Of a stretch of 64,000 bases of DNA, positions 22,700 through 36,900 are shown piece after piece. Every line of letters begins with the position of its first letter. Within the stretch, counting starts at the first letter, position 1. A program made the translations under genes and the position numbers. A model generated the notes under the pieces. The model was not told the DNA's origin. It ran no database searches and saw nothing but the letters and a program-made list of their open reading frames with translations. This DNA comes from Ilex aquifolium (Eukaryota; Streptophyta; Magnoliopsida; Aquifoliales; Aquifoliaceae), in contig OX637391.1 of NCBI GenBank assembly GCA_951799425.1, positions 51,245,069 through 51,309,068 on the forward strand. Reading direction: 5' to 3'.

Positions 22700-24300
22700 C
22701 ATTTCTCATTTTCTTTCAAAAACAAAATAACTAAAAGAAAAAAAGTTGGTAGGGATGTGAAATTACTAGATTGTCCTTGCTTGGTCCCAAAATACCAATC
22801 TTATCCTACGATTGTTATATTGTTCCCTTTTTTTTTTTTTTTTGAGGTGGGCCAACGGTACATTGACAATTAACTATTTACTTTACTTTCATGCATTTTG
22901 CATGAGTCTAATAATGACATTAAGGTTACCCAATTCTTGTCAACAAGTTCTATCAACAAAATATATAATGCAAGTATATTAGCGTCCGATCTCGTGCAGT
23001 GCACGGGCCACCTCCTTCTCCTGATATTTTTTCGCACTCATTATTTTAAGTTTTTAAAAATATTGTAGGAATTACTATATTACAAATTTAATGTTTAAAA
23101 TAAAATTTAAATAAATGGTGGTTAGAAAGAATTTATGAGTAATTATATGAAAATTTTAATATTCAAAATTCCTAAAAATTTTAAAAAAGGTTTCTCAAGC
23201 CTTTATGTAAAAAATTAATTATTTTATATATAAAAATATATATTATAAATATATTTTATATACACAGAGTAAGTATCAGTTTCAGTGTCACTTTACCAAT
23301 TTGATGACCACTTTTTTTTTGGGTAATAAAGGCAAGATAAATTAGGTCTGAGCATCTATCAGATAAAGCGATTAATGACCTGTGGAAGATGATAGTATTA
23401 TTTATAGACTTGCCCACTCACACGAATATGGGTAACATTAAATTTGCACCCACATACACGTGTATTTATATGTATGTATAGGTAATTTGGAATTTATCCT
23501 ATTAAAATATGCACTTAATTTTTATTTGATTCCTGAAATTTTAATTGATATAATTATATCCTTAAAGTTTAACAAAGTTTCAGTTCGGTCCTTTCATCCA
23601 AATCTATTAATTTGTTCTGATAGAAAGACGTTACAAGATTTGTCTATACAAGTATAATTTGTCCAGCCAAAAATATATTTCTCAAATACATCCATATTTC
23701 TCTATTTGTCTCACAATATCTCTCAAATTCTCACTTTATATTTTCTTCTTTTTTTCGGGTTTGTTATTCTTTTTTTTTTCCCTCAATATCAGATTAAATA
23801 AAATAAAATTTTATAACTTACACATTAACAAATTTTTTACCAAGCAAATATTACCGTTTTACCGAAGTCATATGTTGGTGACGAAAAACCATTAATTCGT
23901 AATAAATTGTTGAAGTTTGATTTAAGGACTAAATTGAAACTCAATTAAGCACATAGTAAGTTTTTTCTTTTGGATCGGAAGAAAAAATAAAAAAAAAAAT
24001 TTAATCATCTCCTCACTAATTATTGTTCCAACTTGCTTTAGATGAAATATATTTCATTAGTGTTCTTACAATATTTCACCAGGTGCCAAAGCTACCAACC
24101 CCATACTCTAATTAAGTTACTCTTTAGTTGGTAGAGGGTGTCTTATTTAGTTGGCAGGTTGTCATCACACAATATTTGTTACCTTTCTCTTCATTTTTCT
24201 TCTTGTTCCAAAATTTGTCGGGATCGACAAAGATATTCTAATTGACAAATAATTTTAAAGCGATTGTTTATAAAAGATTCAAATGTCTTGTTTCAGGATT
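22700..24300. other. intergenic, AT-rich
   Basis: No gene recognised. CTCGTGCAGTGCACGGGCC at about 22,990-23,010 is a short GC-rich dyad resembling Helitron 3' hairpins, but no matching ends were found. Confidence 0.45.
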
Positions 24301-26667
24301 TTGTTAGATGAGAAATAAAGAACAAACACACAATGTAGATAACTAATAAAATAGGATTCCTTTATTAATTCAATCGGAAGGACTTTGGTTACAAAAAGAT
24401 TGAATAAACAGTCTTGATTGCAGCAATAATTGTCTCCTAAAAACTAATCTAAAACCACTCCTAATAATGCTTAGATTGTGGGGTCTTGTAGGGGTTTGAG
24501 TGTATCTTGTCTTTTTTCACTAAATATCATTTTTATAGTCATTATTTTCAACGGTTTTTACCTTCTTCGAAGTTTACTGACTGATAGCTTCCAGTTAGAT
24601 ATTTATCTTTTTTAAACATGGTTGTGACTGATCTTTTCCTACATTTATTCAGATTCTACAAAGTGACACTCTCTCCGTATATCAAGACTTTCAGGTGTCA
24701 ATACACTGAATATTCCTAAAATTTAATATTTTATTTCCAAACATTTATTTTAACCAATTATTTAGATGATTTTACATTTTAATTTATCGCTTTATGGTTT
24801 CTCCTACTTTTTTTTTTTATTATTTTGTTCCTCTTTTTCTTCATATTGTTATTCAACTCAACTTAATAAATCATTATCCAAATATTTTTTAGGTCGGCTA
24901 TACTATTAGATGGATAATGTTTAATCTATTGTTTTGTTTTCTCTATGCTATTATGTGGTTTATACTTGATGTAGGGTCATGGTGCAAACTTGGATAGGGA
25001 TTTGATACCAAAATGTATAATAGATTAATACAGCTTATTAAAATCATCTCTTGATCAGATAGGGGTACTATTTATTTTTAATACGATACATTAACCCGAC
25101 ACGAAGTTGTTGGGTACAACTCTAGTCTTAAGTCTTAACAAGTTAAGCTTAAAATCGGATTGACTCATCAAACCATTTTAATTATGTCGATAATCTGATT
25201 ATACAAATCATAAAATATATCTTGGATAGAGAGGTCATACCAAAACCAAAGGAGAAAATTGTAATTCTCAAGGAAAAGCAATGTAGACTTTTCCTCTCAG
25301 AGCTGGATGCACTAACTAAATAAACAAAAAAAGAATTTGGTGAAAATGAGTTTGTTTTTGTCCTTTTAGAACATTTAAAATATCAATGAGAAGCACATGA
25401 TGAAAAAAAAAAAAGAAGTTGAATCAAACTCAACATTCTTAACCTGTGGCACTCTTTGCATGATTGAGTAGTATTTCCTTACTATTTATGCCTATTTCTT
25501 TACAATTGTGGAACGTATCGTATATAAATAGCATACACGAGACCGAGAAAGCTAATCAAATAAAAGAGACTAATCTTTACTCGCACGTGTTTCGCCTATT
25601 CGAGAGTCTCTCCAGTGAATAAGTTTCCTACTTTCCGTCCTTTAATAGAACCTAGCTAGTCTTAAATACTCGATAACTTGCAATAAAATCTAAAATGCGA
25701 CATTATGTAAACTTTTCACTTTGTGGGTGAGGTCTTTGTAAAAACCATTGATTGACAAGTTATAAAAATAAAATTTTCATTTGTGTTGGTTTTATTAGTT
25801 GTATATAAGATAGATATAAAACAAATGTAAGGGGGGGTTGTTGCACAAGTCATGCTCACCACCAACCACCACTTCTTTTTCTTGAGGGGTAGGTGAAGTC
25901 ACCAAAAAACTTACGAAATCTTAATGCGTGTGAGATTGTCCTGTTTACTTTTATAAAGTCACAATGACATAAATTAGAGGAGGGAGGGAGGTAGGGGTGA
26001 AGGGGGCCTGGGCCCACCTTGAAAAAAACAATCTATATGTTTTTTTTTGGATGATTTTGATTGGGCCCACCCTAATGACTTAGATAAAACAAAATTAATT
26101 AGGTCAAATAAGTTAAGTATATTGTAATTTTTTAGCTTGTTAAGCTGTGAATTAGGTAACAAATGTTTTGTATTTTCTTGGTCTCTTTTGATTGTTTCTG
26201 AAAACTGACCCTAAGTCTAACTTTTTTATAAAAATTAGTGTTTTTCTTCTTCTTCTTTTTCCGAAATCTATTTGGTTTAGCATAGTAAAATATAATTTAT
26301 AATGCTATTCATGTCTAATTTAGGTTATTACTTTTAGTTATTTTTTGTTTGCATAAAATATACCGGCTTTAGGCCTTTTTATGTTTAATGAATCTTTGAA
26401 TATCTTAAAAATTTTAAATATATCACATTATTTTTATCTATTACAGGACAAAATAGAATTTATGATTAAAGTGTGTTCACTCTAGATTCATATTCCTAGT
26501 ACCGTCACTATATATATATATATATCAAAAATCTCCTGCCACCACAATATATGTGAAAAGGTCAGATGTGCGAAACTTATCTCTTACATCCTTTGAGGCT
26601 GTTTTTCATAATTTTAACTCTTTTGAGTTCTCAAGTCACAATGAACAAATCTTACTGCTTGTATAGA

Positions 26668-26723
<56 letters not shown>

Positions 26724-28606
26724 CCCATGTGGATGGTGATGGGGCTCCCAGAGGACACAGTTGGCCTAAACCACAAATTTTGAACTCGTCTGCTGTGTTC
26801 TAGCCACTAATTAATTCCCTGATATTGGATGGTCCATCAAGTAACATGGTCTGACACTAATGCTATTCTTTAGGTTGCATGGAAATATCTTGTATGAAAA
26901 TGATGTTTATGGAATGAGTAATGTTATTCAATAGTTATGATTATGAAGTTTATTTAAGTCTATTTTTTTATGTTTATGTAGCATTGCTCTTATGAAATAT
27001 GCAGTTTTTTATTTGTGATAAATGTGTCACGACATTTGATAAGAATTTTTTTTTTTTTTTGCAAAATATGGTAAGGGAAGTATTACGAGGCCTTAGAAAT
27101 TCGAGTTTGTTTTTTGGGTTATGGGAGATTTATCAAGGTAGTAACCCGATTTATGAGAGAACCAGATCTACATGTAGGAAATTTAGTTTGATTTTATTAT
27201 ATATTCACGTGTGAAATTTTTTTAAAAAAAAGTAAGTAAACTTGTCAGTGTCCCAACTTTTAATCGACCCGACTTGAAATAGATTTTGAGTTGAATATAC
27301 ATTGAATTTTAATTTCTTAACACATCCCAATTCGTTAAAAAATAAAACTCTGATCCCAAATTCGAATTCGAAAATAACTCAACTAATAATCTGAATTTCA
27401 ACTTATTTTCATTAAATAATCTCTCAATTAATTTTGTATTTACATACGTATATAGTTTGAATCAGACACAATCACCTCCAATAATGATATATTCAAGTCT
27501 AGATCTATAAATTATATACATTAGATTCAATTCGAATTATCAATTATTTCATATTTGATTAAATAATATTAGATTCAGATCAGATTATGATTCATGGATA
27601 AAACCAACATTGTGAGAAGGAAGTTGAGAAATTTAAATTTATTTTTAGCAACCATGATGCCTATGTGTTTTGCTCAACAAACCTACCTTACCCAGTACCC
27701 ACCAACTTCTCATGAGAAACTAAAGTGTAAAAGAGAGAATAATATATACAATGGTGGAGAGAGAGAGAGAAGAGGGGGGGATGAAGCCACCTAACAAGAG
27801 TTTCAAAGAAGGATCTTAGGAAGTGGGAGGACCAGACTTTCTGTCTAGTTTAATATATCCTTTTCAAAATAGTGTTTGGTAAAGAATTTGAACAACCTCC
27901 ATTTGGAGTGAACAACCACATAAACTTGACTTACCCAAAAAAAAACAACCACATAACTTGGTCAATACAAGACACTGAACTTTCCTTTTTATTTTTATTT
28001 TCTGTCTGGATAAGGCATGCAACTTGCATGGGTTTCACGGTCCTGAGAATCTCCCTAGGCTGCCGTAAATGGTCAATTTGTGCATGAATAGCTTGCACGA
28101 ATAAGCTCTGAGACTTACATCGCCATATGCCCGAATTCTACAGAATTGGCCAAAGAGTTTTCTCAAAGATCCCTTTCACTAATGAAGAAGGCAAGAGAAC
28201 ATAAAAAAATGAGAAAGTGAGTTTTGTTTTATTTGAGATTGGGATTGCCTTAGAATATAAGTGAAGTAGTACCAAAAAAAAACATTATAATTGCTGTGAG
28301 ATTTCGTTGGTGTCTCCCGAACGTAATTGATATTTTGTGATTTGCAAGTGATTACAGGTATCTGGAGTTTTTTAAAGTTTTTGGGATCAAATTTAATTTC
28401 TTAGACGTGGTAGGTCGGGCAACTGGTCTAAAACTTGCCACCTAGTTTGCCCGAGACACAAGAACCATCTTATTCGAACTGATGAGGAACACGTGGCGTC
28501 TTTAGTATGGTTCAATTCGATCCCAGAAAAAACCTAAACTACTACAATTGATGCACTGTCACAGGTTTACCCTTAGAGATTTGGACCAGGCTACAATACA
28601 TACAAG
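24301..28606. other. intergenic, AT-rich, no gene recognised
   Basis: Both strands were read; open frames are short and compositional. Purine runs at 25,976-25,995 and a GGGCCCACC pair near 26,010-26,080 resemble ends of a decayed TIR element. Stretches at 25,080-25,200 and 27,240-27,590 carry 'Pro-Asn-like' words (AACCCGACACGAAG, ATCGACCCGACTTG) common in hAT-type MITEs. None of these could be delimited. Confidence 0.4.
26672..26718. repeat. (GA)n microsatellite, about 23 units
   Basis: An uninterrupted GA run. A short (TA)n run lies at about 26,509-26,525. Confidence 0.95.
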
Positions 28607-29159
28607 GGAATTTTCGGTACCATACTGAAAATTCTTTTTTACAACATTAGTGGTATACAATTTACAACTTCAATGGTATAATTTATTAAATTTATGGATT
28701 ATTTACAACTTTAATGACATTGAAATGACACCGGAAAAGACATTGAAATGACAAGACGAGACATAAAGAAAAATCGTCATTATTGACTTGAGGGCAAAAT
28801 TACAACATTAGTGGAAAGTTTACTACTATAGTGAACAAAATTACAACATTAGTGAAAATTTTATCACTTATAACCTAACCTTAAATGTAGTAATTTTTAT
28901 CCCTTTACCACTTATAACCTAACCTTAAATACTTGCAATTTAACCTTAAATGTAGTAATTTTTCTATATATATTTATAACCTCACTTTCAAAGATAGTAA
29001 TTTTACTTTTAATTGTTATAACCTTACCTAACATTTAATACATAACCTTTAATTGTTGTAACCTAACCTTTAAGAGTTATAACCCCACTTTCAAAGATAG
29101 TAATTTTACTTTTAATTGTTGCAACCTTACCCAACATTTAATACCTACCTCACCCTAAA

Positions 29160-29640
29160 TTAAAATTCATTAAATTAAAATTCATAAAATTCACATTAAA
29201 TTAAAATTCATAAAATTAAAATTAAATTTAAAATTCATAAAATCAACATTAAATAAAAATTCATAAAATCAACAATAAATTAAAATACGTAAAATTAAAA
29301 TTAAATTAAAATCAACATTTAATTTAATGTTAATTTTTTGAATATTCATTTAATTTTAATTTTATGAATTTTAATTTTATGAATTTTAATTTAATGTTAA
29401 TTTTATGAATTTTAATTTTATGAATTTTAATTTTATAAATTTTAATTTTATGAATTTTAATTTTATTTTAAATTTAAGAATTTGAATTTAATTTTAATTT
29501 TATAAATTTTAATTTAATGTTAATTTTATGAATTTTAATTTAATTTTAATGTAATTTAATTTTAATTTTATGAATTTTAATTTAATTTTAATTTTAATTT
29601 TATAAATTTTAATTTAATTTTAATTTTATGAATTTTAATC
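29160..29640. repeat. AAATTCATAAAATTAA / inverse low-complexity tract
   Basis: Runs of AAATTCATAAAATTAA switch to the inverse (TTTTATGAATTTTAATTTAA) near 29,320. This makes a foldback inside copy I. The same tract recurs at 30,355-30,590, 38,790-39,285, 49,600-50,090, 50,745-51,085 and 53,640-54,000. Confidence 0.85.
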
Positions 29641-30589
29641 CATTGAAGTTGTAAATATTGTCATAATTGTCGTAAAAAATCCATTGAAGTTGTAAATATG
29701 GCATACCACATAAAGAATCTATTAAAGTGGTAAATATTCTCATAAAAGTGGTAAATAAACTATTTAAGTTGTATATCTTCTTTCATTAGTCATAACTCTA
29801 GTAAAAACCATTAAAGTGGTAAAAACATTCACAACTCTAGTAAAAAAAATCCATTGAAGTTGTAAATAATCTCATAAATTTAGTAAACATATCACTGAGG
29901 TTGTAAATATTACCACAAATTTGGTAAACATACCACTGAAGTTGTAAATATTACCACAAATTTGGTAAATATACCACTGAAGTTGTAAATATTCTCTTCA
30001 TTATAGTAACAAAATAGTAATCATGATGTACTATTGACATGTCATTTCAATGTCTTGTCTTGTCTACAAATAATCCATTAAAGTTGTAAATCATCCATTA
30101 AAGTTGTAAATAATCCATTCAAGTTGTAAACATATCATTGATCCATTGAAGTTGTAAATATTCCCATTTTTACAACTTCAATGGATTTTTTACCACTAAT
30201 ATTGACAACTTCATGAGGAGATTTGATCGATCGTGCCGAGATTTGATCGATCAAAGTGTTGCAGATATGGAATACTGGGGACATCAGCAACAATTTGATC
30301 GATCAAATATGGTTTTGATCGATCAAATTCAATAACAACTAACTGATTTATCCAATTTAAAATTCATAAAATTAAAATTAAATTAAAATTCATAAAATTA
30401 ACACTAAATTAAAATTCATAAAATTAACACTAAATTAAAATTCATAAAATTAACACTAAATTAAAATCAACATTTAATTTAATGTTTATGTTATGAATTT
30501 TAATTTAATTTTAATTGTATGAATTTTAATTTAATTTTAATTGTATGAATTTTAATTTAATTTTAATTTTATGAATTTTAATTTAATCG

Positions 30590-31320
30590 ATCATGGACTA
30601 GTAATCAATCTACTTTTGGTTGTAAAAATTTCCAAAAATTTGGTAAACAATTCACTAAAGTTGTAAATATTGCCACAAATGTAGTAATGAATCCATTGAA
30701 GTTGTAAATATTCCCACTAATGTTGTAATTTTGTTCTCCTTTTCGGTAAAATACTAGTCCATGATCGATCAAAGCTATATTTGATCGATCATGGAATAGT
30801 AATGAATCCACATTTGGTTGTAAATATACCCATAAATTTGGTAAATATACCACCGAAGTTGTAAATATTCTCATAAATGTAGTAATGAATCCATTGAAGT
30901 TGTAAATATTACTACTAATGTTGTAATTTTGTTCTCCTTTTCGGTATGAAACTAGTCCATGATCGATCAAATATGGTTTTGATCGATCATGGACTAGTAA
31001 TCAATCCACTTTTGGTTGTAAAAATTTTGAAAAATTTAGTAAACAATCCACTAAAGTTGTAAATATTCTCATAAATGTAGTAATGAATCCATTAAAGTAG
31101 TAAATATTCCTACTAATGTTGTAATTTTGTTCTCATTTTCGGTAAAATACTAGTCCATGATCGATCAAAACCATATTTGATCGATCATGGACTAGTAATT
31201 AATCCACATTTGGTTGTAAATATACCCACAAATTTGGTAAATATACCACCGAAATTGTAAATATTCCCACAAATGTAGTAAAAATTTCATTAAAGTTGTA
31301 AATATTACCATAATTGTGGT
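30590..31320. repeat. 198-bp tandem array in copy I
   Basis: The anchor CATGATCGATCAAA begins at 30760, 30958 and 31156, exactly 198 bp apart. Each anchor is the left half of a dyad (CTAGTCCATGATCGATCAAA, a loop of about 6 bp, then the inverse). The same unit is tandem in copy II. Confidence 0.9.
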
Positions 31321-31499
31321 ATGAAATCCTATTTCCACAAATTTGGGGAGATTTGATCGATCAAATCTTCTCAGTACTCTTCCTTCTGATTCACAATAGA
31401 AATAACATGATCGATCAAATATATGTTTGATCGATCGAATTTACTTACCAACGATTTGATCAATCAATATATCTTTCTGATCGATCAAATTCAATTAAA

Positions 31500-33125
31500 A
31501 CTGACTAATTTGTCCAATTAACATTAAATTTCACCAAATCAACAACAAATTAACATTCAATTCATCAAATTAACATTCAATTCATAAAATTAATACTCAA
31601 TTTCATCTAATTAACATTCAATTTTTTCTAATAAGCATTTAATTCAATAAATTAACATTCTAATTCAGCTAGTTAAAATTAAATTAATCAAATAAACTTT
31701 CAATTTCATTCAATTAACACTCAATTCATCAAATTAACATTCAAATTATCAAATTAACATTCAATTTCATCAAATTGACATTCAATTTCATCAAATTAAC
31801 ATGTAATTTCATCAAATCAACACCAAATTAACACCAAATTAACATTCAATTCATCAAATTAGAATTCAATTCATCAACTTAACACTAAATTAACACTCAA
31901 TTTCATCTAATTAACATTCAATTTTTACTAATAAGCATTTAATTCACGAAATTAACATTCGAATTCAACTAGTTAAAATCTCTCCAATCAAATAAACTTT
32001 CAATTTCATTCAATTAACACTCAATTCATCAAATTAGGATTCAAATTATCAAATTAACATTCAAATTTATCAAATTGACATTCAATTTCATCAAATTAAC
32101 AATTAATTTCATCTAATTAACATTCAATTTTTTTTAATAAGCATTTAATTCACGAAATTAACATTCTAATTAAACTAGTTAAAATCTCCCCAATCAAATA
32201 AACTTTCAATTTCATTCAATTAACACTCAATTCATCAAATTAGCATTCAAATTATCAAATTAACATTCAGATTTATCAAATTGACATTCAATTTCATCAA
32301 ATTAACAATCAATTTCATTTAATTAACATTCAATTTTTTTTTATAAGCATTTAATTCACGAAATTAACATTTTAATTCAACTAGTTAAAATCTCCCCAAT
32401 CAAATAAACTTTCAATTTCATTCAATTAACACTCAATTCATCAAATTAGCATTCAAATTATCAAATTAACATTCAGATTTATCAAATTGACATTCAATTT
32501 TATCAAATTAACAATCAATTTCACCTAATTGACATTCAATTTTTTCTAATAAGCATTTAATTCACGAAATTAACATTCAAATTCAACTAGTTAACATTAA
32601 ATTAACCAAATAAACTTTCAATTTCATTCAATTAACACCCAACTCATCAAATTAACATTCAGATTTATCAAATTGATATTCAATTTCATCAAATTAGCAT
32701 GTAATTAACATTTACTTTATCAAATTAACAATCAATTTTATCAAATTAACATTCAATTTTTTCTAATAAGCATTTAATTCACGAAATTAACATTCAAATT
32801 AAACTAGTTAACATTAAATTAACCAAATAAACTTTCAATTTCATTCAATTAACACCCAACTCATCAAATTAACATTCATATTTATCAAATTGATATTCAA
32901 TTTCATCAAATTAACATGTAATTAACATTTAATTTATCAAATTAACAATCAATTTCATCAAATTAACAATCAATTTTTTCTAATAAGCATTTAATTCACG
33001 AAATTAACATTCAAATTCAACTACTTAACATTAAATTAACCAAATAAACTTTCAATTTCATTCAATTAACACCCAATTCATCAAATTAACATTCAGATTT
33101 ATTAAATTGACATTCAATTTCATGT
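31500..33125. repeat. higher-order array of 206-300 bp units
   Basis: The word AAACTTTCAATTTCATTCAA recurs at about 31,694, 31,994, 32,200, 32,406, 32,612, 32,829 and 33,046, giving spacings of about 300, 206, 206, 206, 217 and 217 bp. Within units the words are 20-24 bp variations of AACATTCAATTCATCAAATT. Confidence 0.85.
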
Positions 33126-33164
33126 TAATTTGGTGAATTAAATGTTAATTACATGTTAATTTGA

Positions 33165-35270
33165 TAAAATTGAATGTCAATTTGATAAATCTGAATGTTA
33201 ATTTGATAATTTGAATGTTAATTTGATGAGTTGGGTGATAATCGAATGAAATTGAAAGTTTATTTGGTTAATTTAATGTTAAGTAGTTGAATTTGAATGT
33301 TAATTTCGTGAATTAAATGCTTATTAGAAAAAATTGAATGTTAATTATATGAAATTGATTGTTAATTTGATAAATTAAATATTAATTACATGTTAATTTG
33401 ATAAAATTGAATGTCAATTTGATAAATCTGAATGTTAATTTGATAATTTGAATGTTAATTTGATGAATTGAGTGTTAATTGAATGAAATTGAAAGTTTAT
33501 TTGGTTAATTTAATGTTAAGTAGTTGAATTTGAACGTTAATTTCGTGAATTAAATGCTTATTAGAAAAAATTGAATGTTAATTTGATGAAATTGATTGTT
33601 AATTTGATAAATTAATTGTTTATTACATGCTAATTTGATGAAATTGAATATCAATTTGATAAATCTGAATGTTAATTTGATGAATTGAGTGTCAATTGAA
33701 TGAAAATTGAAAGTTTATTTGGTTAATTTAATGTTAACTAGTTGAATTAGAATGTTAATTTCATAAATTAAATGTTTATTAGAAAAAAATAAATGTTAAT
33801 TAGATGAAATTGATAGTTAATTTGATAAATTAAATGTTAATTACATGTTAATTTGATGATATTATATGTTAATTTGTTGAAATTGAATGTCAATTTGATA
33901 AATCTGAATGTTAATTTGATGAATTGGGTGTTAATTGAATGAAATTGAAAGTTTATTTGGTTAATTTAATGTTAACTAGTTGAATTTGAATGTTAATTTC
34001 GTGAATTAAATGCTTATTATAAAAAAATTGAATGTTAATTAGGTGAAATTGATTGTTAATTTGATAAATTAAATGTTAATTACATGTTAATTTTATAAAA
34101 TTGAATGTCAATTTGATAAATCTGAATGTTAATTTGATAATTTGAATGTTAATTTGATGAATTGGGTGTTAATTGAATGAAATTGAAAGTTTATTTGGTT
34201 AATTTAATGTTAACTAGTTGAATTTGAATGTTAATTTCATGAATTAAATGCTTATTAGAAAAAATTGAATGTTAATTTGATGAAATTGATTGTTAATTTG
34301 ATAAATTAAATGTTAATTACATGCTAATTTGATGAAATTGAATATCAATTTGATAAATCTGAATGTTAATTTGATGAATTGAGTGTCAATTGAATGAAAA
34401 TTGAAAGTTTATTTGGTTAATTTAATGTTAACTAGTTGAACTAGAATGTTAATTTCGTGAATTAAATGCTTATTAGAAAAAAATAAATGTTAATTAGATG
34501 AAATTGATTGTTAATTTGATAAATTAAATGTTAATTTGATGATATTACATGTTAATTTGATGAAATTGAATGTCAATTTGATAAATCTGAATGTTAATTT
34601 GATGAATTGAGTGTTAATTGAATGAAATTGAAAGTTTATTTGGTTAATTTAATGTTAACTAGTTGAATTTGAATGTTAATTTCGTGAATTAAATGCTTAT
34701 TAGAAAAAAATTGAATGTTAATTTGATGAAATTGATTGTTAATTTGATAAATTAAATGTTAATTACATGCTAATTTGATGAAATTGAATATCAATTTAAT
34801 AAATCTGAATGTTAATTTAATGAATTGAGTGTCAATTGAATGAAAATTGAATGTTTATTTGGTTAATTTAATGTTAACTAGTTGAATTAGAATGTTAATT
34901 TCGTGAATTAAATGCTTATTAGAAAAAAATAAATGTTAATTAGATGAAATTGATTGTTAATTTGATAAATTAAATGTTAATTACATGTTAATTAGATGAT
35001 ATTACATGTTAATTTTATGAAATTGAATGTCAATTTGATAAATCTGAATGTTAATTTGATGAATTGGGTGTTAATTGAATGATATTGAAAGTTTATTTGG
35101 TTAATTTAATGTTAACTAGTTGAATTTGAATGTTAATTAGATGAAATTTAGTGTTAATTTGGTGTTAATTTGATGAATTGAATTCTAATTTGATGAATTG
35201 AATGTTAATTTGTTGTTAATTTGGTCTTGATTTGATGAAATTACATGTTAATTGGATTAATTAGTCTGTT
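33165..35270. repeat. inverted higher-order array, right arm
   Basis: The same words in complement (GAATGTTAATTTGATGAATT). It pairs with 31,500-33,125. Confidence 0.85.
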
Positions 35271-35969
35271 TTAATTGAATTTGATCGATCAGAAATATAT
35301 ATTGATCGATCAAATCGTTGGTAAGTAAATTCGATCGATCAAACATATATTTGATCGATCATGTTATTTATATTGTGAATCAGAAGGAAAAGTACTGAGA
35401 AAATTTGATCGATCAAATATCCCAAAATTTGTGGAAACAGGATTTCATACCCCAATTATGGTAATATTTACAACTTCAATGGATTTTTTACTACATTTGT
35501 GGGAATATTTACAATTTCGGTGGTATATTTACCAAATTTGTGGGTTTATTTACAACCAAATGTGGATTCATTACTAGTCCATGATCGATCAAATATGGTT
35601 TTGATCGATCATGGACTAGTATTTTACCGAGAAGGAGAACAAAATTACAACATTAGTGGGAAGTTTACGACTTCAATGGATTCATTACTACATTTATGAG
35701 AATATTTACAACTTTAGTGGATTGTTTACCAAATTTTTGAAAATTTTTACAACCAAAAGTGAATTGATTACTAGTCCATCATCGATCAAATATGGTTTTG
35801 ATCGATCATGGACTAGTATTTTACCGAAAACGAGAACAAAATTACAACATTAGTGGCAATATTTACAACTTCAATGAATTCATTACTACATTTATGTGAA
35901 TATTTACAACTTTAGTGGATTGTTTACCAAATTTTTGAAAATTTTTACAACCAAAAGTAGATTGATAAT

Positions 35970-36900
35970 CCATGATCGATCATATTATATGTTCGATCGA
36001 TCATGACACTCAGGTGTGTTCGTAACTAATAGATAATCCAATAATATATACAAATTTAATGGATCATTTACCACTTTTATGAGAATATTTACAATTATTG
36101 GGGAGAAGCATTTACTAAAGCAATGGTAGTTTTTACAATATTTAATGGTCCATGATCGATCATATTATATGTTCGATCGATCATGACACTCAGGTGAGTT
36201 CGTAACTAATGGATAATCCAATAATATATACAATTTTAATGGATCATTTACCACTATTATGGAAATATTTACAACTATTGGGGAGAAGCATTTACTAAAG
36301 CAATGACAGTTTTTACAATATTTAATGGTCCTTGATCGATCATGGCATATGTTCGATCGATCATGACACTCAGGTGTGTTCGTAACTAATGGATAATCCA
36401 ATAATATATATAATTTTAATGGATCATTTACCACTTTTATGAGAATATTTACAACTATTGGGGAGAAGCATTTACTAAAGCAATGATAGTTTTTACAATA
36501 TTTAATGGTCCATGATCGATCATGGCATATGTTCGATCGATCATGGCACTCAGGTGTGTTCGTAACTAATGGATAATCCAATAATATATACAATTTTAAT
36601 GGATCATTTACCACTTTTATGAGAATATTTACAACTATTGGGGAAAAGCATTTACTAAAGTAATGGTAGTTTTTACAATATTTAATGGTCCATGATCGAT
36701 CATATTATATGTTCGATCGATCATGACACTCAGGTGAGTTCGTAACTAATGGATAATCCAATAATATATACAATTTTAATGGATCATTTATCACTTTTAT
36801 GAGAATATTTACAACTAGTGGGGAGAAACATTTACTAACGCAATGGTAGTTTTTACAATATTTAATGGTCCATGATGGATCATATTATATGTTCGATCGA
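35970..36900. repeat. 180-bp tandem array, five units
   Basis: CCATGATCGATC or a one-base variant begins at 35970, 36150, 36330, 36510, 36690 and 36870, exactly 180 bp apart with no net indel. The units differ at only a few sites, so this is the youngest amplification in copy I. Each unit carries two dyads (ATGATCGATCAT and GTTCGATCGATCATG). Confidence 0.95.

Larger units (their letters stand above)
30590..35970. repeat. giant inverted repeat, arms about 2.5 kb
   Basis: The modules 198-bp unit, GATCGATC block, then AACATTCAATT array on the left reappear in reverse order and complement on the right. The GATCGATC block is at 31,330-31,500 and its inverse at 35,270-35,430. The arms meet at about 33,125-33,165, where AAATTGACATTCAATTT faces its inverse across a loop of about 40 bp. 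Arms are imperfect, with different numbers of higher-order units. Confidence 0.85.

Noticed and set aside
29160-29640. Replication origin or matrix attachment region on the basis of extreme AT content
   Set aside because: The composition fits but the tract is a simple foldback repeat; sequence alone cannot support a function.
30605-30970. 121-residue open frame with repeated LIDHGLVFYRKGEQNYN motifs (also 35,499-35,853 and 52,360-52,563)
   Set aside because: It is a translation of the 198-bp non-coding unit (198 is divisible by 3). Frames exist on both strands and no domain is present.
36165-36614. 149-residue repetitive open frame
   Set aside because: It follows the 180-bp unit (also divisible by 3) and carries only repeat translation.
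35970-36900. CRISPR-like regular spacing
   Set aside because: Whole 180-bp units repeat, with no unique spacers, in a plant nuclear context.
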